From Macrolepiota albuminosa (taxonomy: Eukaryota > Basidiomycota > Agaricomycetes > Agaricales > Agaricaceae), in assembly GCA_027475525.1 (NCBI GenBank), contig JAMWFC010000079.1, positions 1-64,000 of the forward strand: a stretch of 64,000 bases of DNA. The letters are read 5' to 3'. The first letter of the stretch is position 1. Every line of letters starts with the position of its first letter. Of this stretch, positions 1 through 9,320 are shown one piece after another. The notes beneath the pieces were generated by a model. It was not told the origin of the DNA, made no database searches, and worked only from the letters and a program-made list of their open reading frames with translations. The position numbers and the translations under genes were made by a program.

Positions 1-2115
1 GACGCCAAGCCCCTAGTCCCCATCGATTATACCTCTGCCGACCCTGTTATCTTGGCAGTGGATACCTCGTACATTGCTGTTGGCTACTTCTTGTGCCAGT
101 GCCTTAGCGACAATCGGAAACAGCGACGCTACAACCGCTTTGGGTCTATCACGCTAAACGACAGAGAGTCTCGCTACAGCCAGCCTAAGCTAGAACTCTA
201 TGGGCTCTTCAAAGCCTTCCGGTCGCTAAAGATGTATTTGATTGGCGTACGGAACCTTATCGTTGAAGTCGACGCTAGGTACATCAAGGGCATGTTGCAG
301 AATCCCGATATTCAGCCATCCGCTAGCATGAATCGGTGGGTAGTCGCCATCCTCATGTTTCACTTTGAGTTGGTACACGTCAAGAGCTCTTTCCACGGGC
401 CAGATGGACTCTCTAGGCGACCACGGCAGCCTGGCGACCCGGTAGTGGACCCTCAGGCTGATAGCGATTTCGAGGACTGGATCGACCGCTTACATGGTTT
501 CGTGCACCTCATACAACAGCCAATTCCCTTACTACGACGGCAACAGCCTGCCAGCATCCTTCTACATCCCATTGTCCCTTACCGCCCCGAGACCTTTAGC
601 GCACCCCTCACATTCTACACGGCAAGCATTTTCAGTCAAAATTCGCCTCCAGTAAAAGTCGTACAAGAGCCCCATCCGCTAAGGGAAGACAGCAGAAACT
701 TGACCTACGATGCCGTCCCCCGATCCGCCAAAGCAAAGGCAGAAGACAGCCGCTTGTTAATCGTTGAACAGTGGCTACAAGACCTTAAGCGACCCGCAGG
801 CCTTACCGACGAACAATACGCGACCTTTATCCGCTACGCTACCCGTTTCTTCTTTACCGACAACAGACTTTGGCGACGAAATCGAGATGGAACCCACAAG
901 CTGATCATCAAGCCAGAAGGTCGCTTACGAGTCTTGCGCGCTATGCATGACGAGCTAGGACATAGAGGTCTGTACGCTACTCGAGCTTCTCTGCTAGAAC
1001 GATTTTGGTGGCCACACGCTAGCGCCGACATCGCCTGGTACATCAGCACTTGCCACCTCTGCCAAATCCAACAAACGCGCCAAGTGCTCATTCCGCCAAC
1101 CGTTGCAACGCCAGCTCCACTCTTTAGCAAAATTTACGTCGACACCATGCATATGCCCAAGTCTGGTCGCTACAAGTACATCATTCAAGGTCGTTGCTCG
1201 CTAATCCACTGGCCTGAATTTCGAATGCTTCAAAGAGAAAATACCGAGGCGGTCGCCAAGTGGCTATTTGAGGACGTCATTTGCCGTTGGGGAGCGCTAA
1301 GAGAGATCGTCACGGATAACGGTGCGCCCATCATCAAAGCGCTAACTTACCTCACCAAGAAATACAACATTCACCACATTCGAGTGTCTGGCTACAACAA
1401 ACGCGCCAATGGCCTGGTAGAGAGACCCCACTTTGACGTTCGGCAAGCACTCTTCAAGGCAGTCGATGGCGACGAGTCTCGTTGGAGCGAAGCGACCTAT
1501 TCAGTGTTCTGGTCGGAAAGAGTTACTATTCGTAAGCGCATGGGTTGCTCTCCCTATTACGCGGCTACTGGCACCCATCCTTTACTCCCTGCCGACATCA
1601 TAGAAGCGACCTATCTTCAACCAGCACCCAACAGTATCTTAGCGACTACCGACCTTATCGCCAGACGAGCCATTGATCTCCAACGAAGGAAGGAAGATTT
1701 AGAGCGACTCCACGAGGCAGTCTTTAGCGCACGTCGCCAAGCAGCATTACGATTCGAAACCGAGCATAGCGCCACTATCAAGGATTACAACTTCCCGAGG
1801 GGCGCGCTAGTACTCATGCGTAACTCCAAAATTGAAACCTCATACAACAAGAAAATGCGCCCGCGCTATCTAGGACCTTTGGTAGTTATCGCTCGTAACC
1901 GTGGAGGCGCTTACGTGCTCTGTGAATTAGATGGTTCAGTACTGCATCGACCTGTTGCCGCTTTTCGCCTATTGCCATACCTCGCTAGAGAACAAATCGA
2001 CTTGCCGCTTGAAGCGCTAGATATCGACACCACCAAGCTGAGAGAACTTGAAGAAACCGAACTATTGGACGATGATGACTTGCCGACTTTAGTTGAAGAA
2101 GAAGAAAACGATTAG
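1..2115 (+). CDS. pol: Gypsy Pol polyprotein, RNase H and integrase part (copy A)
   Basis: The frame is open from base 1, so this is the C-terminal 704 codons of a longer Pol; no start codon belongs here. The first ~110 residues are a Ty3-type RNase H (VDTS at the N-terminal acidic strand, then KLELYGL and VEVDARY). The integrase follows, with an HHCC zinc region (GHRGLYAT, then CHLC) and a DDE core: first Asp in IYVDTMH (codon 1141-1143), second in VTDNGAP, Glu in GLVERPHFD. The GPY/F-like end reads PRYLGPLVV. There is no chromodomain; the protein ends in an acidic tail (ELLDDDD, EEEEND). The catalytic residues are all present, so this half could still be functional. It is nearly the same as codons ~550-1249 of copy B pol. 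The gene converges on the antisense gene. Confidence 0.93.
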   Translation, partial: DAKPLVPIDYTSADPVILAVDTSYIAVGYFLCQCLSDNRKQRRYNRFGSITLNDRESRYSQPKLELYGLFKAFRSLKMYLIGVRNLIVEVDARYIKGMLQNPDIQPSASMNRWVVAILMFHFELVHVKSSFHGPDGLSRRPRQPGDPVVDPQADSDFEDWIDRLHGFVHLIQQPIPLLRRQQPASILLHPIVPYRPETFSAPLTFYTASIFSQNSPPVKVVQEPHPLREDSRNLTYDAVPRSAKAKAEDSRLLIVEQWLQDLKRPAGLTDEQYATFIRYATRFFFTDNRLWRRNRDGTHKLIIKPEGRLRVLRAMHDELGHRGLYATRASLLERFWWPHASADIAWYISTCHLCQIQQTRQVLIPPTVATPAPLFSKIYVDTMHMPKSGRYKYIIQGRCSLIHWPEFRMLQRENTEAVAKWLFEDVICRWGALREIVTDNGAPIIKALTYLTKKYNIHHIRVSGYNKRANGLVERPHFDVRQALFKAVDGDESRWSEATYSVFWSERVTIRKRMGCSPYYAATGTHPLLPADIIEATYLQPAPNSILATTDLIARRAIDLQRRKEDLERLHEAVFSARRQAALRFETEHSATIKDYNFPRGALVLMRNSKIETSYNKKMRPRYLGPLVVIARNRGGAYVLCELDGSVLHRPVAAFRLLPYLAREQIDLPLEALDIDTTKLRELEETELLDDDDLPTLVEEEEND

Positions 2116-2543
2116 AAAAGAATATATATTGATAAGCTCTTTCTTTCTATTACTTACTTTACTTATCTTTCTTGCCGATACTTACCATACTATATTCAAC
2201 AGACAATTCCTTACGTAGTCAAGTCGCAGCGCTAGCGTGTCGCCAACGCTTAGCGCATTGCGCAACTCTCGCCAAGGGTTTTTCGCCATGATGATTTACT
2301 GAGCGTTTCCCTTTTCTCAAAAATTTGTCTAAGTCCCACACCTACTACTCCTCTTGCTAAAAACTTACTTTAGAACACTTACCGCTTGCTTTCTCGTTGC
2401 CATACATTTCTTGATCTCTGCCGTTGCGTTAACTCAGATTACTAGACTCATCCGTCCACTCGGCAAGGAGGCGGCAAAAACAAATATATATCGAAACGGC
2501 AAGAGAAAATATAAACAAGACGGCCTATCTACCCTAAGGTCCG
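2116..2543. other. Convergent spacer between pol and antisense gene (copy A)
   Basis: These 428 bp separate the pol stop at 2115 from the antisense-gene stop at 2544. No coding sequence is visible; both transcripts must end or overlap here. I count eight copies of CGSYAA/TTRSCG (for example TTGCCG, CGCCAA, TTAGCG, CGGCAA), against about one expected by chance. The matching spacer in copy B (8894-9320, 427 bp) is clearly homologous. Confidence 0.7.
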
Positions 2544-4949
2544 TCAGTCATCATCCTCTGAAAGCGACATCGAGTCGTCGAGCGGCAAGAGATCGCCAAC
2601 TTGCACGTGGTTGAGGGCCTGCCACTCTAGCGCCTCGTTGCAGTCCGCCTGGTACTCTTGAAGGGCGTCCATGCTACGAGTCAAATTGGCGTATCGAAGG
2701 CGAGAGGCCATGATTTGTTGCCGCACCCGCTCGCGCTCGCGACCCAGTACCGCTTGCATACTTGCCGCACGCGTCGCCATCCGCTCTATCACTTGAGGGG
2801 GGTACAAAGCCACCACCGGATAGACGAGGTCTTCCCCCAGCCACTCGTAAGTGTCGCCAGTGACTCTTGGCTGAGGCTGGGGGGTCCACGATGAAGGCCC
2901 ACTCGAGCTTGTCCAAAGCTGCGTCGCCAAGTCACCTTCACTTACCCAGGGGGCGGCAGGCTCCACTGCCGGCAACTCCTGGGACTCGCCAGGGAAGTCC
3001 CGCAAAGTCTCTTCCATCGCCCCTTCGCCCTCTACCACCTCTTCTGCCACTGGCTCCCTAGCCGCGGTTCCCGCCTCGTCGTTTTCGCGTTGAGTCGCCA
3101 AGGTTTCTTCTTCACCCTCGGCGTCCTCAGTCCCTCCCGTTGCCGCCTTCTCGGCCTTCTCTTCATCCTCCATCTCCACATCTGCAGGGACCTCTTCCCG
3201 CTCCTCTGGTGGCGCCGAGTCGCCAACCGCTGCCCGCTCTCCCACCTCCTCCCCCCCGCCAAGGGACCTCGCCGCCAAATGGATGGGCGACAAGAGGCCA
3301 CTTGGGCCTGCCTCGGAATCTTGAGGGGGCAGGCGACTCGCCGCTAATGCCCTCTGCAAGTCTTCCATCTCGGTGTCGCGAGGGGCTGGCGAGGGGGGAG
3401 GTGAAGAGACCACCCGAGGTCGCTTTGCCTTGCCCTTCCCTTTGCTGGGGGAAGGGGCTTGTCGTTTTGTGGGGACCGCAGTCCCTTGGCGCTCTCCGGC
3501 GCCACGATTGCCGACCGTTTCGTTTTCATCCCCTTGACGCGTCGGCAGCGCCAGGGAACTCTTGCTGATTAAGGCCGCGTCGCCAGCGGCCTGCTTCTTC
3601 CTCTCCCCCTCGACGAACTCCCGCGCCCTTCTTACGAGTACGGCACGCTTGAAAGTGCGCTCCACTACCGCGTCGGGAGCCCCACCGCGTTCACGACTCT
3701 TGGCGCCGTCCAAAGTGCAAGCTCGTTTTAGCGTCCCGCACCGGTAGCAGGGCTGGCCACCGGTGGGGTACCAACACCCCTCTGGGTCGTTGTCGGCCCA
3801 GCACTTGTCGCACTACAGAAGTGTTAACAAACGCGGTAAGAAGAGCTACAACCCTTACCGCTCCTTGGGAGTCCTTGAACTCCCGTCTTGCCGCCGGACT
3901 TGCCGTCTTCTTGTCCTTCATCTCCGGCAAGACCACCCCCGCCTCCAATCCTTCATCTAAAACCGCCTCATCTCGTCGCGCCACCAACAGACCCTTCAGC
4001 TCTGAGTCGCTAAAGGAGGTTTGTGTTGGTACCTGTCAACTAGCTGGTTAGCAGGGGAAGTACCTTGGCGCGACGAGCTTACCGCGTAGCGAGGGGCGGC
4101 AGCCTTACGAGACTTGAAATAGGATGAACAGCGGTCGCCAACAGTAAGAAAGGAGGAGACTTACCTTCTTTTTCAAAGTCTTGCCCGGCTTAACTGGGGA
4201 ACCCATGCTGCTTGCCGGCAGTGCTGGGTTCTGGGCACTGCCGGCGCGGGAATCTTTACTCGACCCAGCGACTGCGGACTCCTGCCTTTTCGTAGCAGGC
4301 GCCTTCCCCTTGCCGACGACCTCCTCCTCACCAGTGACTTCGCGCCCTTCTTGCGCCTGGAGCCTTTCCTGGGCATCCCGTGACGCCTCGGCAAACGCTT
4401 CCTCACGAATGGCAGCCATCTCGGCATCAACCTGAAGGTTGGCGAGAGGCGCCAATACCTCTTGCTTACTGCTAGGAGACAAATCAGACCACAGCTAAAG
4501 TTAGAAATAACAATCAGAGATACTTACTCAGGCGCGGGAGCGCTTACCGTCATCGGCAAGGCGCCAGACAAAATATCCTCCAGTTCGTCCTCGATTGTCG
4601 GGACGGGAGGGGGCGCCTGGCAACTCGATCAGCTAGCGACACGGCAAGGACTGAAAGCACTCACAAAACGGGAGAAAGGCGCTAACCACTCAGCGCCACG
4701 ATTGTCTACGTACCGCGCCCGGCACCACTCTCGCACCTCAATCTCCCGATCCCACCCAACGCCAAGTACTCGCACCTCATACCACCGCTCCAATAATCTC
4801 ATTACGCCAACGACCAGATTTGCAGGCGCTTCGGCGCCAACACCCTCGATCCGCCGGATAAAGCGGTTCGCCTTGTCAATGTATGCGGAGGCAGCGTCTT
4901 GAGCCTCGCGGGACGGTACTGGGGGCGGAGTTGGAATTCGGAAGGACAT
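2544..4949 (-). CDS. Antisense accessory gene of the gypsy element, Zn2Cys6-like protein (intact, copy A)
   Basis: This six-exon gene runs against pol. Exons are 4949-4665, 4616-4528, 4468-4165, 4112-4083, 4032-3859 and 3812-2544. All introns are GT-AG and the joined frame is open for 716 codons from ATG 4949. The N-terminal ~95 residues (start MSFRIPTPPP) look folded; I do not recognise them. Residues 295-326 carry CX2CX8CX8CX2CX6C, close to the fungal Zn(II)2Cys6 pattern. A basic NLS-like KGKGKAKRPR patch, Glu/Asp/Ala/Pro-rich low complexity, a helical Arg/Glu segment (GRERERV) and an acidic end (SLSEDDD) follow. A nuclear DNA-binding role is inferred from the cysteine pattern only. Introns can survive retrotransposition because they are antisense to the genomic RNA. 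Copy B has the same five introns. Confidence 0.85.
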
Positions 4950-5109
4950 ATTTTAATTTCTGAGCGCCAGGTAAAAAAGGGGGAGAAGAAACGAAGTCCA
5001 AACTCATGCGCCAGGACTATAAACTAAATCTCAAGAACGCACGGACCACTTGTCACAAAAGCGGTAACGGTAGCCTTATTTGGTGACTGAGGACAGTCAA
5101 TTTTTCAGT
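4950..5109 (-). promoter_or_regulatory. 5' leader of the antisense gene (copy A)
   Basis: This is the non-coding stretch between the antisense gene's ATG (4949) and the element's polypurine tract. It is matched base for base over long stretches by 6328-6486 upstream of the copy B antisense gene. The antisense transcript must start here or inside the 3' LTR; a TTAAAATAGG box on the - strand near 5219-5228 is the best TATA-like candidate. No start site can be read from the sequence. Confidence 0.5.
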
Positions 5110-5119
5110 TGGGGGGAGA
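5110..5119 (+). promoter_or_regulatory. Polypurine tract of copy A
   Basis: The purine run TGGGGGGAGA lies directly before the LTR's first TG. This is the expected position of the plus-strand primer. The same tract, reversed, borders the copy B 3' LTR remnant at 6318-6327. Confidence 0.8.
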
Positions 5120-6065
5120 TGATAGGACCCTATACAGGTTAGGCGCATCAACGGCAGGCTCGGCACCGGCCCCGGAAACCTTGCCGCACTCGTTCCGAAC
5201 TTAGCGCACGCGTTCTACCTATTTTAAGCCATTTCTGACGGCCGCGCACGGCAAGAAGCAGATCCAATCAGTGATAGCGCCGATCGGCAGACAGAATGAC
5301 AACTGACAGATGGCATCAGTCACTGACGACAGCGCTTAGCGAGAAGTTTGATGATCTATCAAAAACTGACGGACAGCTTGGCGTTTGACCTTGGCGTCTG
5401 ACACCGCTTACCGTCTCGATTTGGCGCCCAACGTCGCTTAGGTGTTTTGACAGACAGAAGGGTGATGGATTGATGGTTTAGCACCGCGATCTGCCGCCTG
5501 GTGGCGCCAAGGGTCCTCAAAGGACGGTAGGGATCGGAAACCGTTGGAGCAGCCCCTTTGAAATTTTCCAGTTTACCGCACTCTGGCGTCATTAGCCACT
5601 GGCGACGGCAAACTCATTGTAGTATAAAAGTACTTACCGACTTGTACATAGAGCAGAACAATAGACCACAGTTTACTCCCCTTTCCTCAGTCTCCCTTAC
5701 GCTCAAGAGCTCATTTACGCTACAGTCGGCAACGTCGAACTCATCGGTAGTTACAGACGCTCGCCAACACTCGACACACTCGCGCCTTGCAACTACGGCA
5801 GGCATTATCGACGCTTAGACTTCGCTAAGCTTACCGTGCTCTTGCCGCTTACCTTTGCCGTGTTCGCTTACCGCTCTTTCCTAGGCGCTTTACCTTAGCG
5901 CTTTACACTTGCCGACCCCGTTACCGACTTTTACCCTTTTTCACAGACGCGTTCTCTGGGACCTGCCCGGGACTCCTCAAATCACTTATAGCGCGCCCAA
6001 CGCACACTCTTGGTACGGTAACACTCCAGTTACATTTGTTACTGACCAAACTTTGGGCGTCATCA
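5120..6065 (+). repeat. 3' LTR of copy A (946 bp)
   Basis: It begins TGATAGGACC right after the polypurine tract and ends GGGCGTCATCA, giving short TGAT/ATCA inverted ends. Two other near-complete copies in the window (15736-16767 and 58928-59864) define the ends independently. A TATA box lies at 5623-5629, so U3 is about 500 bp. I count 23 CGSYAA/TTRSCG hexamers, roughly twelve times chance, spread on both strands. The LTR borders the antisense gene, so its U3 may also carry that gene's promoter. Confidence 0.93.
5623..5629 (+). promoter_or_regulatory. LTR TATA box (copy A)
   Basis: TATAAAA within GTAGTATAAAAGTACTTACC is conserved in position in the B-family LTR at 15736-16767 and in a slightly altered form in the solo LTR. 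It would start the sense transcript about 30 bp downstream. Confidence 0.75.
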
Positions 6066-6317
6066 CCGTCAGTTTTTAATAGATCATCAGGCTTCTCACT
6101 AAGCGCTGTCGTCAGTGACTGATGCCATCTGTCAGTTGTCATTCTTGCTGCCGTCGGCGCTATCACTGATCGGATCTGCTTCTTGCCGTGCGCGGCCATC
6201 AGAAATGGCTTAAAATAGGTAGAACGCATGCGCTAAGTTCGGAACGAGTGCGGCAAGGTTTCCGGAGCTGGTGCCGAGCCTGCCGTTGATGGGCCTAGCT
6301 TGTATAGGGTCCTATCA
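6066..6317 (-). repeat. Truncated 3' LTR of copy B (252 bp)
   Basis: On the minus strand it starts TGATAGG at 6317, right after a polypurine tract at 6318-6327, and matches the first ~250 bp of the family LTR. It stops at CCGT (6066-6069), directly against the end of copy A's LTR. The missing ~700 bp should lie beyond copy A's 5' LTR, outside the window. Confidence 0.88.
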
Positions 6318-6486
6318 TCTCCCCCCAACTGAAAAATTGACTGTCCTCAGTCACCAAATAAGGCTACCGTTACCGCTTTTGTGACAAGTGGTCCGTGCGT
6401 TCTTGAGATTTGGTTTATAGTCCTGGCGCATGAGTGTGGACTTCGTTTCTTCTCCCCATCTTTTCCTGGCGCTCAATTTAAATAAA

Positions 6487-8893
6487 ATGTCTTTCCGCAT
6501 TCCAACTCCGCCCCCAGTACCGTCTCGCGAGGCTCAAGACGCCGCCTCCGCTTATATTGAAAAAGCAAACAAGTTTGTTAGGCGCATCGAGGGTGTGGGC
6601 GCAGAGGCGCCTCCAAACTTGATTGTTGCCGTGATGAAACTGCTGGAACGCTGGTATGAGGTACGTGTTCTTGGCGTAGGGTGGGATAGGGAGATCGAAG
6701 TGCGGGAGTGGTGCTGAGCCCGCTATGTTGACAATCGTGGCGCCGACTGGTTAGCGCCGTTTTCCCGCTTTGTAAGTGCTTTTAGTCCTTGCCGTGTCGC
6801 TAGCTGATTGGGTTCCTAGGCGCCTCCTCCCGTCCCAACGATCGAGGACGAATTGGAGGACATTCTGTCTGGTGCCTTGCCAATGACGGTAAGCGCGCCT
6901 GCGGCAGAGTGAGTATTCCTAACCCATTCTTTTAACTTAGCTTTGGTCTGATCTGTCCCCCCACAGTAAACAAGAGGTGTTGGCGCCTCTAGCACGGATG
7001 CAGGTAGCTGAGGAGCTGGCGGCGCAGCAAGAGGAAGTGTCTCAGGATGCTCGGGAGATCACCAGGGCTCTGGAGGAGTGGGAGCGGGTCAGGGAGTTGG
7101 CGGAGGAAATGGAGGGAGTTGCTGCGGGGAAGGCGCCTGCCATTGAGAGGCAGGTGGTAGCAGAGGGATCCGGCAAGGTAGGTCGCGCCGGCAGCACTTT
7201 GAGCCCAGTGCTGCCGGCTAGCAAGTCGGGCTCGCCGAGGAAGCCGGTAGGCGCTTCCAAACGCAAGGTAAGTGCTGAATTTCGCTTGCCGTTGCCGACT
7301 GTCACTAACAACATCTGCAGAGTCGCAAGGCGGCTCCTCAATACGCGGTGAGTGGTACTTTCTTTTTGAACTTGAATTACTAAGTTTCTGTAGGCGCCAA
7401 CCCAAAGCTCCTTTGACGACAAGGAGCTGAAAGGTTTGCTTTTGCCACATCGGGAGAAGGCCGTTCTTGACGAGGGGCAAGAGGCCGGGGTCGTTATGGA
7501 GGAGATGAAGGGAAAGAAGACCGTTTCCCTGGCGACCCGGCAAGCGTTTAAGGAGGCGCGGGGAGCGGTAAGTGACTTTTTCTGTCTCCTTTAGTCTCTC
7601 GCTGACTCCTAGCGCTAGTGTGACAAGTGCTGGGCGGACAACGACCCAGAAGGCTGCTGGTTTCCGACTGGGGCCCAGCCGTGTTATCGTTGTGGTGCCC
7701 TCAAGCGCGCTTGTACTATCGACGGGGCGAAGAGTCGCGAGCGTGGCGGCGTGCCAGACGCCCTGGTCGAGAAAACGTTTTCGCACGCTGTTTTGGTCAG
7801 GAGGGCAAGGGAGTTTGTGGAGGGACAGAAGAGGAAGGTTGCCGCCGGAGGAATGGCAGCTATTGGACGTGCCTCCTTGGCGTTGCCGACGCGCCAAGGA
7901 GATGGGTCAGAGACAGTCGGCAATCGAGGCGCTGGAGAGCGCCAAGAGACTTCAGTCCCAGAAAAACGACAAGCCCCTTCCCCAAGCAAGGGGAAGGGCA
8001 AAGCAAAACGTCCTTGCATGGTCTCATCGTCACCTTCCCCCTCGCCAGCGCCTCAAGATACCAAAATGGCCGACTTGGAGAAGGCCTTGGCAGCGAGTTG
8101 CCTCCTGCCTCGTGACACAGAGGCTGGCCCCAGCGGTCTCTTGTCGCCTATTCACTTGGCGACAAGATCTCTTGGCAGGGAGCAGGAGGAGGGAGAGCGG
8201 GAGGCGATTGGCGACTCGGCGCCTCAAGAGGAGCGGGAAGACGCTCCCGCTGATGTCGAGATGGGGGAGGAGGGGAAGGCAGAGGGAGCGGTAACGGGAG
8301 GGGATGAGGACGCCGAGGGTGAAGAAGAAACCCTGGCGACGCAACGGGAAGACGACGAGGTGGTGGCAGGCGAAGGGGAGGGTGCGGCAGGAGATGCCAG
8401 GGAGGAGCCTGAGTGGCGCTGGCTGCCTCCCTACAGTAGCGTTGCCCCTTGGGAGGTTTCAGACCCCGAGGACGTTGCCGGCCTGGAGCCTAGGTGCCCC
8501 GTGGTCGCCAGAGTCAATCCATTGTAGACTCCCCAGCCGCAGCCAACGGTCACAGGCAATGCTTTCAACTGGCTAGGACAAGACCTCGTGTACCCGGTGG
8601 TGGCACTTAACCCTCAGGAGATGCTGGAAAGGTTCTCGAGGAGGGCAGCAACGATGGAGGCGGCAATGGGGCGAGAGCGGGAGCGAGTCCGAGGGCAGCT
8701 AATGGCGCTAAGGTTGCGCTATTCCAACCTTGGTCGTAGCCTTCGCGTTCTTCGCGACTACCAGGGCGATTGCCAAGCCGCCATGGATTGGCAAACCGCC
8801 AACAACATCCAGCCTGGCGACCTCTTGCCCCTTCGTGACTCTTCCCTGCCTATTTCCGACGACTCCTTGCCTATGGACGAGGATAGCGAGTAA
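6487..8893 (+). pseudogene. Antisense accessory gene of copy B, two in-frame stops
   Basis: This is the second copy of the Zn2Cys6-like gene. Exons are 6487-6771, 6820-6908, 6967-7267, 7321-7347, 7394-7567 and 7619-8893. Exons 1, 2 and 5 and intron 1 (48 bp) have the same lengths as in copy A; ignoring stops it again totals 716 codons. The six-cysteine cluster (from codon 293), the KGKGKAKRP patch and the helical C-terminus are kept. Two lesions break it: TGA at 6715-6717, where A has CGG, and TAG at 8525-8527, where A has TGG in the homologous context. All changes are transitions. Protein similarity to A is lower in the low-complexity parts than in the N-terminal domain. Confidence 0.85.
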
Positions 8894-9320
8894 ACGGACC
8901 TTAGCGTAGATAGGCCGTTTGTAAATATTTTGTTTTTGTTACCGCCCATATTTCTAGTTTTGCTGCTTCCCTGCCGAGTGAACAGATAAGTCTAGTAATT
9001 TGAGTTAGCGCAACGGCTGAAAGCCAAGAAAGTAAAGCAAAGAGAACGCAAGCGACTAGTATTCTAAGGTAGGTTTTAGCAAAAGCAATAGTATGTGAGG
9101 GACTTAGACAAATTTTGAAGAAAAGGGAAACGCTCAGTAGATCATCATAGCGAAAAACCCTTGGCGAGAGTTGCGCAATGCGCTAAGCGTTGGCGACCCG
9201 CTAGCGCTGCGTCTTGACTATGTAAAGAAATATCTGTTGAATATCGTACAGTAAATATCGGCAACAAAGATAAGTAAGGTAAGCAATAGAAAGAAAAAGC
9301 TTATCAATATATAGTCTTTT
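8894..9320. other. Convergent spacer of copy B
   Basis: This is 427 bp of non-coding sequence between the antisense stop (8893) and the pol stop (9321). It is homologous to 2116-2543 in inverted orientation, and CGSYAA-type hexamers recur here too. Confidence 0.7.

Larger units (their letters stand above)
1..6065 (+). mobile_element. Ty3/Gypsy retrotransposon copy A (3' part)
   Basis: This is the right-hand part of an LTR retrotransposon whose 5' LTR, gag and most of pol lie before the window. In order it shows the end of pol (RNase H and integrase), a 428-bp spacer, a convergent antisense gene, a polypurine tract and a full 3' LTR. The visible ORFs are intact, unlike those of copy B. The LTR ends at 6065 and is followed by CCGT and then a fragment of copy B's LTR in the opposite orientation. 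This suggests that A inserted into B's 3' LTR and made a 4-bp target duplication. Its other end cannot be seen. Confidence 0.9.

Noticed and set aside
3090..3568. Plus-strand ORFs over the antisense gene of copy A
   Set aside because: They are opposite-strand shadows of the GC-rich last exon; the spliced minus-strand gene explains the region.
6062..6069. Copy A/copy B junction as a mis-assembly
   Set aside because: It lacks the 77-bp signature of the other suspect sites and fits a clean nested insertion at CCGT.
4950..6486. Large inverted repeat that might be a hairpin or terminal structure
   Set aside because: It is explained by two oppositely oriented copies of the same retroelement end meeting (copy A's LTR and leader against copy B's).
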